A stretch of DNA of 64,000 bases from Flavobacterium sp. (GCF_039595935.1 NZ_JBCNKR010000004.1:1-64000), one strand, 5' to 3'. Positions 18,531-26,278 are shown, numbered from the stretch's first letter. Numbers and translations: made by a program. The notes: generated by a model not told the origin, from the sequence alone.

Positions 18531-20444
18531 TTACGAGAATTGCGTCAGTTGAAATTTACTCTTAATCAGTTCTTCAAGGTCTTTCATAGGAGATAAAGCA
18601 TTTTTTAATTTCTCTTTATCTGTTTTAGACATTTCTCGTAAATTGATATATTGCCCTGAATCGTCATTTTTTAAACCCTCAACTGTTCTAAACTTAGAAA
18701 GCGTTAAAAATGCTTCGGCACAGCTTAAATATATTTCAGCGTTTTTAGAGTCGGTGATTGCTAATTGTTTGAATCTTAAATATGTATTTTTAATTCCTTT
18801 AATATTGGCACTCAAAATTAATAAACGTGCACTGTCAATAAGCGGCATTAAAGCACGTGTTTTAATATCAAATTTGCCTTTCTGCGGACCTTCTTCTTCG
18901 ATAATGAATTTTTTAAAGAAACTTAAAGGAGAATTTCTTCTCAAAGCATCATTTCCTAAAAAGTCAAAGAATAAAGTATTGTTTACAGCATTTTTAAATA
19001 CCACATTTTCGATAACTTCTTCGATTTTTGGTTCACCAATTACAATCTCGTAATCAAAGAAAATACTGCTTAGATCGTTACTGTTTTCACCTGGAGTATT
19101 CATCCAGCTGTTGTATTGTTTTGTCCAGTCGCTCAATGATTTACACCAAAGCATATTGCTTCCCATATGTCCGTTTGGACAATAGTCATATCCTACTTTT
19201 TCAAGGATTGCAGTTGCTCTTTTTGCTAATCTTAAAAAATAATCTTTTACTTCTCTGTATTTTTCCGGAGCAACATCTTCAAAAACCAAAATACTGTCCT
19301 GATCTGTCAGTAAAAGCTGTTCCTTACGTCCTTGACTACCAATACTTAACCATGCAAATCTGGCAGGAGGGGAGCCTAAATCTAAAATTGATAATTCTAC
19401 AGCACGTTTTATAATAGCAAGGTTAATTTCACTTGCAATATTGCTAACATGAGAAATAGGAATATTTTTTTGAATCGAATTCTGAATCAAATCAGATAAT
19501 CGATCGCGAATTTGTTTTAAATCTTTTGGCAGCTGTGAACGCTTAATTTCTTTAATTAAGACACCAGGGTTACTGGCTTGAGCTACAATAAGATCGTGCT
19601 CAGAAATAATTCCTTTTACAGAAGATTTGCTGGTACCGTCTTTAGTAACGCATAAGTGAGAAACATTGTGCTTTAGCATTAAAAGCTGGGCCTCGGCTAA
19701 AGAAACATTTTCAAGGACAGTAACAACAGGTGATGACATGATTTTGTCAATTGTTTCGGTAATAGGATAACGACCGGTTGCAATTTTAGATGATAAATCG
19801 GCATGTGTTACAATACCAATCGGGTGATTTTTTTCACAAACTATAATATTGTCTACCATCGATTCTGTCATTAAAATCGCAACATCTTTAATAATGTGCT
19901 GAGATTCTGTAGTTAATGGTGAATTATTATAGGCAAGCGATTGTATGTACTGCATTTCAGACTGCTGATCGATATAAGTGCCATTCGTATCTAATTTACC
20001 GTTAGAACGTGCATTATCTTTCGTATGTCTGGAATTCATGGCAAAACTTTCCAATAAAAAGTTTAAAACATCTGAATTATTAGCTACAAAAGGACGGAAA
20101 ACAGCAATAGGAATTGCATATACAATACTTTCTTCGCGAGCTTTTGCTGTCATCATATAGTTATTTTTGGCAAAAAACGGACGTAAACCAAAAATATCTC
20201 CTTCGTGGCATTTATTTATAATAGTTTCCTCAGCATCAGCAATTGTTGTTAAATTAATGATACCAGAGGCCACAACATAAAAGCTGTCGTGCAATGGATC
20301 ATTATTTTGAAACAATACTGCATGTTTTTCTAAATTAATGACACGAATATTGGTAGCAATATCTGATAATTCCTGAAAAGTTAAATTATCAAACGGCGGG
20401 TATTCTTTTAAAAAATCAGCAATATGCTCAGCAATTGTATTCAT
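18531..20444 (-). CDS. cNMP-binding, CBS-pair and DUF294 nucleotidyltransferase-like protein
   Basis: 637 residues from the chosen ATG; an upstream in-frame ATG at 20474 would add 10 residues. Domain order: cyclic-nucleotide-binding fold (about 15-125, FQNNDPLHDSFYVVASGIINL), two CBS repeats (about 170-290, MTESMVDNIIVCEKNHPIGIVTHADL and MSSPVVTVLENVSLAEAQ), then the nucleotidyltransferase-like DUF294 part with GSQGRKEQLLLTDQDSILVF, and a helical C-terminus. Related proteins resemble GlnD-type sensor enzymes. It is thought to sense ligands and control acetate or energy metabolism, which is inferred from repeated linkage to acs. It is the last chromosomal gene before the integrated element. 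Confidence 0.85.
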   Translation of the reverse strand: MNTIAEHIADFLKEYPPFDNLTFQELSDIATNIRVINLEKHAVLFQNNDPLHDSFYVVASGIINLTTIADAEETIINKCHEGDIFGLRPFFAKNNYMMTAKAREESIVYAIPIAVFRPFVANNSDVLNFLLESFAMNSRHTKDNARSNGKLDTNGTYIDQQSEMQYIQSLAYNNSPLTTESQHIIKDVAILMTESMVDNIIVCEKNHPIGIVTHADLSSKIATGRYPITETIDKIMSSPVVTVLENVSLAEAQLLMLKHNVSHLCVTKDGTSKSSVKGIISEHDLIVAQASNPGVLIKEIKRSQLPKDLKQIRDRLSDLIQNSIQKNIPISHVSNIASEINLAIIKRAVELSILDLGSPPARFAWLSIGSQGRKEQLLLTDQDSILVFEDVAPEKYREVKDYFLRLAKRATAILEKVGYDYCPNGHMGSNMLWCKSLSDWTKQYNSWMNTPGENSNDLSSIFFDYEIVIGEPKIEEVIENVVFKNAVNNTLFFDFLGNDALRRNSPLSFFKKFIIEEEGPQKGKFDIKTRALMPLIDSARLLILSANIKGIKNTYLRFKQLAITDSKNAEIYLSCAEAFLTLSKFRTVEGLKNDDSGQYINLREMSKTDKEKLKNALSPMKDLEELIKSKFQLTQFS

Positions 20445-20828
20445 ATAAGTGATAATATTTTTTAAAATATTCAATGTAAAAATAATAAAATAAACTCTTA
20501 CAATGAAAGCATCTTGATCAGAATCTGATTATTTTAAAGAAATGTTAAGAATTACTGAATTCAAGGCTTTAAAATGTTTTTTTGTTATTTCAATTTTGAA
20601 TAATTATTTGATTTGTATGATTTTAAGTTTTTCTATCTGGTGATTTATTATTCTAAAATGTTCATTTTTAATTAATTTTTTTTATTCCAATTCAAATATG
20701 AGAGTATGACCAAATTGAAATATGATAATCGAATATCTGAAGCAAATATTGTACGGGATTTCATAATTTTCTATTTTACATAATATAAATTATAGTTCAT
20801 TTGTGATATAACTTATTAACTATTACAA
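20445..20828. other. Gap holding the left boundary of the integrated element
   Basis: About 380 nt, extremely A/T-rich, with no supported gene. The dif-like site is at 20773-20800. The promoter of the leftward gene and the first promoter of the element should both be here, but no TAnnTTTG box is clear. Confidence 0.6.
20773..20800 (+). other. dif/XerCD-like site, left junction (attL)
   Basis: 28 bp with the dif layout: 11-bp left arm ATTTTACATAA, 6-bp centre TATAAA, 11-bp right arm TTATAGTTCAT. E. coli dif has CATAA, six bases, then TTATG at the same places. The last 17 bp but one, TATAAATTATAGTTCA (20784-20799), recur exactly at 28461-28476 on the other side of the phage-like genes, which is the direct repeat expected from Xer-mediated integration. 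Confidence 0.7.
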
Positions 20829-21137
20829 ATGGCTTTAAAACGTTCCTCTTTAGAGAATTACACGCTATTACTTGTAGAACTAAACAAGATGCGTCACACA
20901 AACTTTAATGCAAAAACATTTTTGAAAAAAATGCGTCCATTTTGCAAAACCTCACATTTAAAGTTCAAAACATTATTTCTAAGAATCCGTGGTTCAAATA
21001 TAGGAATTACAATTAAAGTTTGTACGGATTGCTTTATAGTAACTCAATCTTTTTGCGTTCACGAATTTATTTTTTACTGCAATTCTCAGAAAACGCTTAT
21101 TTCAAAACTCCTTAAACATAATCTTCTAATACCTTAA
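20829..21137 (+). CDS. Element protein, unknown (first gene)
   Basis: 102 residues, starting 28 nt inside the left junction. It is very basic (many Lys and Arg in residues 1-50) with several Cys (39, 64, 67, 76, 84). The N-terminal 60 residues read as helices, with RSSLENYTLLLVELNKMRHTNFNAKTFLKK. It might bind nucleic acid, but no HTH or zinc-finger spacing is convincing. It is followed after 3 nt by the 21141 gene, so they are one transcript. Confidence 0.6.
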   Translation: MALKRSSLENYTLLLVELNKMRHTNFNAKTFLKKMRPFCKTSHLKFKTLFLRIRGSNIGITIKVCTDCFIVTQSFCVHEFIFYCNSQKTLISKLLKHNLLIP

Positions 21138-21140
21138 TAT

Positions 21141-21467
21141 ATGTCTACAATTTTACTTTTAATCCAAAAACGAGAAAATTTGCTTTTGGAATTGTCGGGA
21201 TTAAATCATGATTTAAATGAGTATTCAAAAAATCCTGTAGAGACTGTCGATTTACTTGGTTTAAAGTATCAGCATGATTTTACAATGAGAGAAATTAAAA
21301 ATGTTGGTCAGCAGATTAATGTTTTTTTTAATTCTCAGATTTCAAATTATCAGCAGAAATTTTTTGAAGTCGAAAAGAAAATAACTGAGGCGATATCAAA
21401 GAAAGAATTTACAATACATGATTTACCAAAAAATCATTATTCACTTTGGCAGGATTCGGAAAATTAA
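21141..21467 (+). CDS. Element protein, unknown, coiled-coil-like
   Basis: 108 residues, acidic to neutral and nearly all helix, with a leucine-rich start (STILLLIQKRENLLLELSGL) and heptad-like spacing through residues 45-90. There is no membrane segment. Position before the replication initiator suggests an early or regulatory role, but no function is recognised. Confidence 0.6.
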   Translation: MSTILLLIQKRENLLLELSGLNHDLNEYSKNPVETVDLLGLKYQHDFTMREIKNVGQQINVFFNSQISNYQQKFFEVEKKITEAISKKEFTIHDLPKNHYSLWQDSEN

Positions 21468-21499
21468 TTTTTTGCTACTCCCCTTTCGATTTTTTAATT

Positions 21500-21523
21500 G
21501 TTGCCGTAGGGTATAACGGCAAC
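21500..21523. promoter_or_regulatory. 8-bp hairpin just before the Rep gene
   Basis: GTTGCCGT (21500-21507) and ACGGCAAC (21516-21523) pair perfectly around an 8-nt loop AGGGTATA. It is G/C-rich in a very A/T-rich gap, 28 nt before the Rep ATG, with no T-run. A rolling-circle nick or binding site for Rep, or an mRNA control hairpin, are both possible. Confidence 0.5.
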
Positions 21524-21550
21524 TAACTCACTCAAAACCTACTAAAAACA

Positions 21551-22744
21551 ATGATTTCATATAGAGAAAGGCATCAAGCCCAAACCAAATTCAAAAACAA
21601 TAATTTAAAACCTACTCTTATAAATATTGACTACTTAATTATCAATTTAGAGGGTCAACCGTTTGGAGAATTTCCTGAACATTCAAAGTTTCGTTTAAAA
21701 CCTTACGAATATGGAACTAAGATTTTTGAGCTAAGAGCAGACCTATATTATGAAGATTTAAAAATCGGTATTTATACAGCAAAACCACGTTCTGCAATTA
21801 TGAGCGAACAATTTGCACAGCTTCAATTTGAAAACAATCTATTTTATACATTATCTAACGACGCTTTAAAAGGTGTCATAAATGCTTTTTGCGATGAAAC
21901 GAACTACTTATTTAAGTCTGTTAATAGACTGGATATTTGCCTTGACAAGTCTGATATCAACAATTCTTACCGTAATTTATATAGTAATGTGGTTGCAGGT
22001 AACTACCTTATTTCAGGTCGTCCAAAAAATTTACAAAGCTATTTTGAAACGTACAAAGGAAAATCAATACTTAACGGTTTCCAAATAGGAAAAAGAACAT
22101 CAGACAAAATAATACGATGCTATAATAAAACTCTGTCTTTGCAATTAACTGAAAAGCCATACATAAACGAATATTACGCAAATAATGGTTTGAAAAATGA
22201 CAATGTTTGGCGTTTTGAATATCAGTTAAATTCAGCGTTTTTCAGAGGTCTTAACGAACATTCGAAAGGAAATTTAAATATCAGTCAGGCAATGACTTGG
22301 GGTATTTTTGATAAAGCAAATCTTTATGAGTTGTTAAAAATTGCAAATAAAGGTTTTTTTGAACTTCGTGAGAATACTGGTAAAAGTCAAATCAATAAAG
22401 AAAAGCAAATAGTTTTGTTTGATTTTGATTTTTTACAATCCCAAATTACCAAATTCAATCCTATAATCAAACGCTTGAAAAAGGTTGTTCTTTCTTCTAC
22501 AACCATTAAAAAACGTCTTGCAAAATCTCTATTTAGAGAATATTACGCAAACAATCAGGATATATCTTATATCGTTGCTCTAAATCTTTTACTTGAAGAT
22601 TTAGACATGATTACCGAAAAACCACTTATAAATTGGTTCAAAAACAAATTGCATTTCTATATGCATGAGTTTAGAACAAAGGAAAAATTAGTAAATGATT
22701 TTGACTTTGAATTATTCCACGAACATCAACTTTTATTTTTATAA
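21551..22744 (+). CDS. Rolling-circle replication initiator, Rep_trans-like
   Basis: 397 residues. Marks of the Rep_trans/replication initiation factor family (RstA of CTX phage, Tn916 Orf20) are NRLDICLD at 125-132, matching the TRLDLAVD strand, GFQIGKRTSDKIIRCYNKT at 176-194, matching the strand pair that ends RxYDKxxE, and VWRFEYQL at 219-226, matching the RxExxL segment. These proteins nick one strand of supercoiled DNA and start rolling-circle synthesis. Tyr191 in RCYNKT belongs to the conserved core; the nucleophilic Tyr cannot be pointed to by eye. It is the only replication gene of the element and implies a ssDNA phase. Confidence 0.75.
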   Translation: MISYRERHQAQTKFKNNNLKPTLINIDYLIINLEGQPFGEFPEHSKFRLKPYEYGTKIFELRADLYYEDLKIGIYTAKPRSAIMSEQFAQLQFENNLFYTLSNDALKGVINAFCDETNYLFKSVNRLDICLDKSDINNSYRNLYSNVVAGNYLISGRPKNLQSYFETYKGKSILNGFQIGKRTSDKIIRCYNKTLSLQLTEKPYINEYYANNGLKNDNVWRFEYQLNSAFFRGLNEHSKGNLNISQAMTWGIFDKANLYELLKIANKGFFELRENTGKSQINKEKQIVLFDFDFLQSQITKFNPIIKRLKKVVLSSTTIKKRLAKSLFREYYANNQDISYIVALNLLLEDLDMITEKPLINWFKNKLHFYMHEFRTKEKLVNDFDFELFHEHQLLFL

Positions 22745-22747
22745 GCC

Positions 22748-22918
22748 ATGAAAACACAGAATACAAGCCAAAAAGTTACCAAAACTCAATTAATGCATAT
22801 TCTTGAAGTCAGTTATCCGACGGCAAGAAAAGAGTATCAAATCATATTAGATAGTCTTGCACTAAAAAGGAAATACTTAATGATTTCTGATTTAATTGAG
22901 TACAAAATTCTTTCTTAA
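22748..22918 (+). CDS. Small helix-turn-helix protein of the element
   Basis: 56 residues, starting 3 nt after the Rep stop. TKTQLMHILEVSYPTARKEYQIILDSL (residues 12-38) reads as a helix-turn-helix with the recognition helix at PTARKEYQIIL. The rest (KYLMISDLIEYKIL) could be a dimer or wing strand, as in excisionase-size or phage regulators. The four 10-bp repeats begin 12 nt after its stop, so it may bind them. Function is inferred. Confidence 0.6.
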   Translation: MKTQNTSQKVTKTQLMHILEVSYPTARKEYQIILDSLALKRKYLMISDLIEYKILS

Positions 22919-22930
22919 AATGGTAAAAAA

Positions 22931-22970
22931 TAGAAAAAATTAGAAAGGAATAGAAAGAATTAGAAAGCGC
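22931..22970. repeat. Four 10-bp tandem repeats (iteron- or operator-like)
   Basis: Four units of exactly 10 bp each begin TAGAAA: TAGAAAAAAT, TAGAAAGGAA, TAGAAAGAAT, TAGAAAGCGC. The spacing keeps all units on one face of the helix and repeats an A-tract, as in protein-binding or bent-DNA arrays. Two more units of the same kind stand at 27633-27652. They lie between the replication genes and the structural genes. Confidence 0.75.
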
Positions 22971-23029
22971 CAAATAATAGTTGCAATAACCTTTGTGAAA
23001 GAAATTTAAACAAATAAAATTTATAACAA

Positions 23030-23749
23030 ATGAAAATTGCAACTATTACAGGCGTTACAAAATCGCCAGAACTACAAGTAACAAAAGCAATCGGTGCTTT
23101 GATTCTTTCAAGTGATGTGGCTTTATCAGCTTTAACTACTGAAAAAATCAGTATTTACATTGAACGTGGAAACGGCTCGAATGTCATTTTAGCAAACAAA
23201 GTGTTGCTTAAAGATTTCATTTTAGCAAGTACCTACGGAACTGAAAACACTCAATCGGATGCTGATAATGCTATGATTGCATTATGTGAATTGGCAGACG
23301 AAGGTTCAATTTATCTTGCAGATAAAGAGAGTATTAAAATTACTCTTGAAGATTTGATTGCAGATAAACGATACGATTTACACGGTATTGAAGAACCGCA
23401 ACAAACCAACAATTTATTTTTCTTCGAACAAAAATCTGTTGCTTCTGAGGAGTTCAACAAAAAAATCGATGTTCAGGGATTTGATTTGGCAGTCATGACT
23501 GTTGACGATTCAGTAAGTGATTTGTCTTACCAGTACTCAAATGGTCAGGTTGTAAAATATCTGCCATTCGAATTGCAGACTTTAAGCCGTGACATTGACC
23601 CAATCCAAGCTGTACTTTCAGACGGAAAAGTTGTTCAGGGTTTAACTGATAGATTAACCTTGCCTTTAGTGGCTGTTGTTGGTATTGAAATCAATAAGTC
23701 GCAAGGCTCAATTATTAATTTCGTCGTAAGATGTTTAAAAACTGTGTAA
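23030..23749 (+). CDS. Candidate major capsid protein of the element
   Basis: 239 residues, no signal peptide or membrane helix, acidic. It is the first and, after the 283-residue protein, the largest of the putative virion genes. The sequence alternates strands and loops throughout: KISIYIERGNGSNVILANKV at 40-59, then KDFILAS, LYL-type strands, and a second half from residue 130 that again reads as a set of strands (QGFDLAVMTVDD, LPLVAVVGIEI, IINFVVRCLK). A two-halved beta protein fits the double jelly-roll capsid of tailless membrane viruses (PM2 P2 is about 270 residues). No sequence motif proves this. Confidence 0.45.
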   Translation: MKIATITGVTKSPELQVTKAIGALILSSDVALSALTTEKISIYIERGNGSNVILANKVLLKDFILASTYGTENTQSDADNAMIALCELADEGSIYLADKESIKITLEDLIADKRYDLHGIEEPQQTNNLFFFEQKSVASEEFNKKIDVQGFDLAVMTVDDSVSDLSYQYSNGQVVKYLPFELQTLSRDIDPIQAVLSDGKVVQGLTDRLTLPLVAVVGIEINKSQGSIINFVVRCLKTV

Positions 23750-23752
23750 AAT

Positions 23753-24259
23753 ATGGGATTCTTTAAAAAAATTGGTCAATCCATTAAGAAAAACGTCTCT
23801 TTTAAAAACTTGGTAAAGGTTGCTACTACTGCCGTTGGTTTTGTACCTGGCTTTGGTGGGATTGCTCAGCAGGCAATAGAAAAAGTTACTGATTCAGTAG
23901 AGGCTAGAAAACAGCAAAAACGTGCGGAAGCCGAAGGTAAACAAGCGGAAGCTGATGCTTGGAGTGCTAAAGCAAAACAATTAGAACAACAGTTAGCAGA
24001 TGGTACTGGTGCAATAGTAAATGCTGGTTCAAATATGTTTGCAAAATCAGTGGTAAAGGGTGTTAATGATGGTTTGTCAGATGGTGTTGTACAAGCTTCG
24101 GGGCAAATTGGTGCTACTGTCGTAAGTTCAACTATTAAAGTTTGGTTTGAAAGAAATTGGAAAATTGTTATTGGTGCTGTCGCTGGTCTTATTGCATTGA
24201 TTTGGTTTTTAAGACGTGACCGCAATAATTCAGGCAGAAGAGTTGCTCGAAAAAGATAG
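23753..24259 (+). CDS. Element membrane protein with basic tail
   Basis: 168 residues, 3 nt after the capsid candidate. Layout: basic amphipathic start (MGFFKKIGQSIKKNVSFKN), a Gly/Ala-rich hydrophobic helix (22-45), a charged Ala/Glu/Gln coiled coil (50-85), a Gly/Ser-rich link (88-127), one membrane helix (137-153) and an Arg-rich C-terminus (154-168). That is what one expects of a minor virion or DNA-delivery protein anchored in a membrane, similar in plan to pilot proteins of small phages. Function is inferred. Confidence 0.6.
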   Translation: MGFFKKIGQSIKKNVSFKNLVKVATTAVGFVPGFGGIAQQAIEKVTDSVEARKQQKRAEAEGKQAEADAWSAKAKQLEQQLADGTGAIVNAGSNMFAKSVVKGVNDGLSDGVVQASGQIGATVVSSTIKVWFERNWKIVIGAVAGLIALIWFLRRDRNNSGRRVARKR

Positions 24260-24270
24260 CAAGCCGAAAA

Positions 24271-24319
24271 ATTACTATCGAATCTATCTTATTGTATTTC
24301 TGATAGATTCGGCAGTAAT
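24271..24319. repeat. 49-nt hairpin with 18-bp arms inside the element
   Basis: Arms 24271-24288 and 24302-24319 pair at 16 of 18 positions around a 13-nt loop. The hairpin lies in the 114-nt gap between two virion-type genes. No T-run follows on the plus strand, so it is not a simple terminator. In single-stranded DNA it would be a stable landmark, such as a packaging signal or complementary-strand origin. Confidence 0.7.
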
Positions 24320-24373
24320 CATAGTAAAAAAACTGACTGAAATTATATTATTAATTAAACACATTATAAAGTA

Positions 24374-24766
24374 ATGGCACAAAATAGAAAGAATTCTAAT
24401 AATCAGAATTACAACAATAATAAACAACAAAGCGTAAAGCATTCGGGAGCAAAGTATACCACTTATACTCCTGTTTCGGGGCCTAATCAAGGTGTAGAAC
24501 AACACTTAACAACTGGTTGGAGATTATCAAAAGGCGAATTAATTGCAATTAAGTGCGTAACCACAACAAAATCAAATCTTTCAGATAAAGGTTGGTTCGG
24601 TTCTGTAGCATGCACTTTTACAAACACAAAAACTGGTGTTCAGTCTTTTCATTGGGGAACAATGCAGAAAAACGGCGGTAAAGTTGTAATTGACAGTATG
24701 GCGTTTGTAATTAATCCACGTGCAAAAAACGGTGGTTACGCTGGTACGTTTATCCGTTCGAACTAA
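24374..24766 (+). CDS. Element protein with Asn/Gln-rich start
   Basis: 130 residues. Residues 1-25 are almost only Asn, Gln, Lys, Ser and Tyr (disordered), followed by a compact beta-rich domain (40-130) with GWRLSKGELIAIKCVTTTKS and WFGSVACTFTNTKTGVQ. No signal or membrane part. It may be a small virion or nucleic-acid-binding protein, since the start is basic. It lies alone between the hairpin and a second inverted repeat, so it may be made at a different level from its neighbours. Confidence 0.6.
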   Translation: MAQNRKNSNNQNYNNNKQQSVKHSGAKYTTYTPVSGPNQGVEQHLTTGWRLSKGELIAIKCVTTTKSNLSDKGWFGSVACTFTNTKTGVQSFHWGTMQKNGGKVVIDSMAFVINPRAKNGGYAGTFIRSN

Positions 24767-24789
24767 TGTTTAGGTTTATATTAAAGTTC

Positions 24790-24814
24790 CTCCCTCTTAT
24801 ACTTCATGAGGGAG
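24790..24814. repeat. 7-bp hairpin after the 24374 gene
   Basis: CTCCCTC (24790-24796) and GAGGGAG (24808-24814) pair around an 11-nt loop. The G/C-rich stem is unusual here. TTGATTT follows, so at best it is a weak terminator. Confidence 0.5.
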
Positions 24815-24869
24815 TTGATTTACTCAAAGAACATTTAGAAAAAAGAAAACAATTAAAACAAAATAAGTT

Positions 24870-25046
24870 ATGAAAAATTTGAAAGGAATTGTTTCGATAA
24901 TTGGTATTATCGTGAAATATGGTGCGGTTGTAACTGCAATTTTAAAAGGTATTCAGGTTGTATCTGATGAATTAAGTAAGCTTGATTTTGGAAAGGATGA
25001 ACCGCAATTACCTGCTAAACCTCAAACTGTAGAAGAAAATGAGTAG
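24870..25046 (+). CDS. Small element membrane protein (58 aa)
   Basis: 58 residues: one hydrophobic helix (residues 6-31, GIVSIIGIIVKYGAVVTAIL) and an acidic, Pro-rich tail. It overlaps the next gene by 8 nt, which supports translation. It probably sits in the inner membrane of the virion or the host, or serves as a holin-type partner of the following lysin. The choice is open. Confidence 0.6.
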   Translation: MKNLKGIVSIIGIIVKYGAVVTAILKGIQVVSDELSKLDFGKDEPQLPAKPQTVEENE

Positions 25047-25593
25047 TTTTTTAGGTCGTAAGGATAAATCAAGGGGTATCCGCAATAATAATCCGGGCAA
25101 TTTACGTTTTGTTGCGTCTAATAATTGGCTTGGAAAAATACCTTACGTAGAAAATACGGATGCCGATAAAGCCTTTGAGCAGTTTACAGAAATCAAATAT
25201 GGTATTCGTGCAATGTTACGTGTTGTTATTAATAATATAGATAAAGGCAATGATACTGTTACTAAGATAATTACTCGTTATGCACCTCCTTTCGAAAATG
25301 ATACAAAAGCTTATATAAGTGGTGTGTCTAAGGCGCTTGGGTTGCATCCTGACGAAAAGATTACAAATGTCGATGCTGTATTTTTAATAACTATTGCTAG
25401 AGCAATAATCAAACATGAGGTTGGAACAGATGCTTCTCTTGTTTTGGATTCGGACATACAAGATGCGATTGATGTTATCGGAACTTTTAATCTTAATAAC
25501 GTTACGGTAACGGCTAAAAAGAAATTCAAATTTAATTATTTGATTATTCCCGTACTGCTTTTTTTTTATACTGTTTACAGCGTTACAGTCTAA
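25039..25593 (+). CDS. Phage peptidoglycan hydrolase (P5-like lysin) with C-terminal membrane helix
   Basis: 184 residues. The start SRGIRNNNPGNLRF (11-24) is the hallmark of a phage lysozyme-like family, often annotated as structural protein P5, found in Bacteroidota and Gram-negative phages. The catalytic core runs to about residue 130, with FTEIKYGIRAMLRVV and ITRYAPPFENDTKAYI. A hydrophobic helix at about 164-182 anchors the C-terminus, which is unusual for a free endolysin and suggests a virion-borne or membrane-tethered enzyme for entry or exit. It overlaps the 58-residue gene by 8 nt. Confidence 0.8.
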   Translation: MSSFLGRKDKSRGIRNNNPGNLRFVASNNWLGKIPYVENTDADKAFEQFTEIKYGIRAMLRVVINNIDKGNDTVTKIITRYAPPFENDTKAYISGVSKALGLHPDEKITNVDAVFLITIARAIIKHEVGTDASLVLDSDIQDAIDVIGTFNLNNVTVTAKKKFKFNYLIIPVLLFFYTVYSVTV

Positions 25594-25640
25594 ACAAACG
25601 CCCAAAACGATAAAAATTATTAATTCAAAATTTAAACAAG

Positions 25641-25748
25641 ATGTTAGATAAAATCAAACTTTTTTACGCAAACAATAAAACTATTGCAAATGTTGTATTA
25701 GTTGCTTTAGCAGGATTCTTAGCTTATAAATTATTTAAGAAAAAATAA
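25641..25748 (+). CDS. Small element membrane protein (35 aa)
   Basis: 35 residues: MLDKIKLFYANNK, then one hydrophobic helix (14-30) and a Lys-rich end (FKKK). It ends 2 nt before the next start codon. The size and charge layout recall small virion membrane proteins, and also filamentous coat proteins, but there is no signal peptide. It was found by reading the gap between two longer genes. Confidence 0.55.
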   Translation: MLDKIKLFYANNKTIANVVLVALAGFLAYKLFKKK

Positions 25749-25750
25749 TT

Positions 25751-26272
25751 ATGGCTCAAAGAGAGATAGTTAATAGAACAAAGAGCCAAGCCAATACTGT
25801 TTGGCTCTTTGATTTTCTGCAGAAATATTGGCTTTTATGTGTTGGTATCATTGTGTGTTATCCATTATTGAGAAAATGGTATGCTAAATTCACACAAGAT
25901 GCTGAAGAAAAAGCTTTGGAAGATGCGGAAAAAGATTTAAAAATTGCTGTTTCTAACCCAATGACGAAAGAAATTGAATTGAACAAAATTACACTTCGTA
26001 AGGAAGTTCATAACATAGCAGAATCTTTAGCTGTTTGGTTGGGAACAAATAAGCAAACAAAAGACGCTCCTTGGTATACTTGGATAACTGAACCAATGTC
26101 GAATTTCGAAAATGAAAAAGAGACAATTAATGAGTTATTAAAAGTAAAGCAAGTTACAACTGTTCCTTTAGTAATTGGCTGTTATTATGTTATTACAAGA
26201 CGTGATTTAAAAGCTGATTTGAAAAAATATTTATCAACTTCGGACTTGAAAAAAGTTCCGTTATTTAATTAA
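25751..26272 (+). CDS. Element protein with one membrane helix
   Basis: 173 residues. A membrane helix lies at about 28-44 (YWLLCVGIIVCYPLL), followed by a charged coiled-coil-like helix (49-70) and a soluble helical domain with WLGTNKQTKDAPWYTWITEPM. No known domain was recognised. Tight packing with its neighbours (2 nt before, 6 nt after) puts it in the structural operon, likely a virion membrane or vertex protein. Confidence 0.6.
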   Translation: MAQREIVNRTKSQANTVWLFDFLQKYWLLCVGIIVCYPLLRKWYAKFTQDAEEKALEDAEKDLKIAVSNPMTKEIELNKITLRKEVHNIAESLAVWLGTNKQTKDAPWYTWITEPMSNFENEKETINELLKVKQVTTVPLVIGCYYVITRRDLKADLKKYLSTSDLKKVPLFN

Positions 26273-26278
26273 TCAAGT

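Noticed and set aside
18643..19414. Plus-strand frames of 128 and 136 codons inside the DUF294 gene
   Set aside because: They are antisense to a clear multi-domain protein and have no recognisable product.
22931..22970. CRISPR array
   Set aside because: Units are 10 bp with no spacers and no cas genes nearby. It is a plain tandem repeat.
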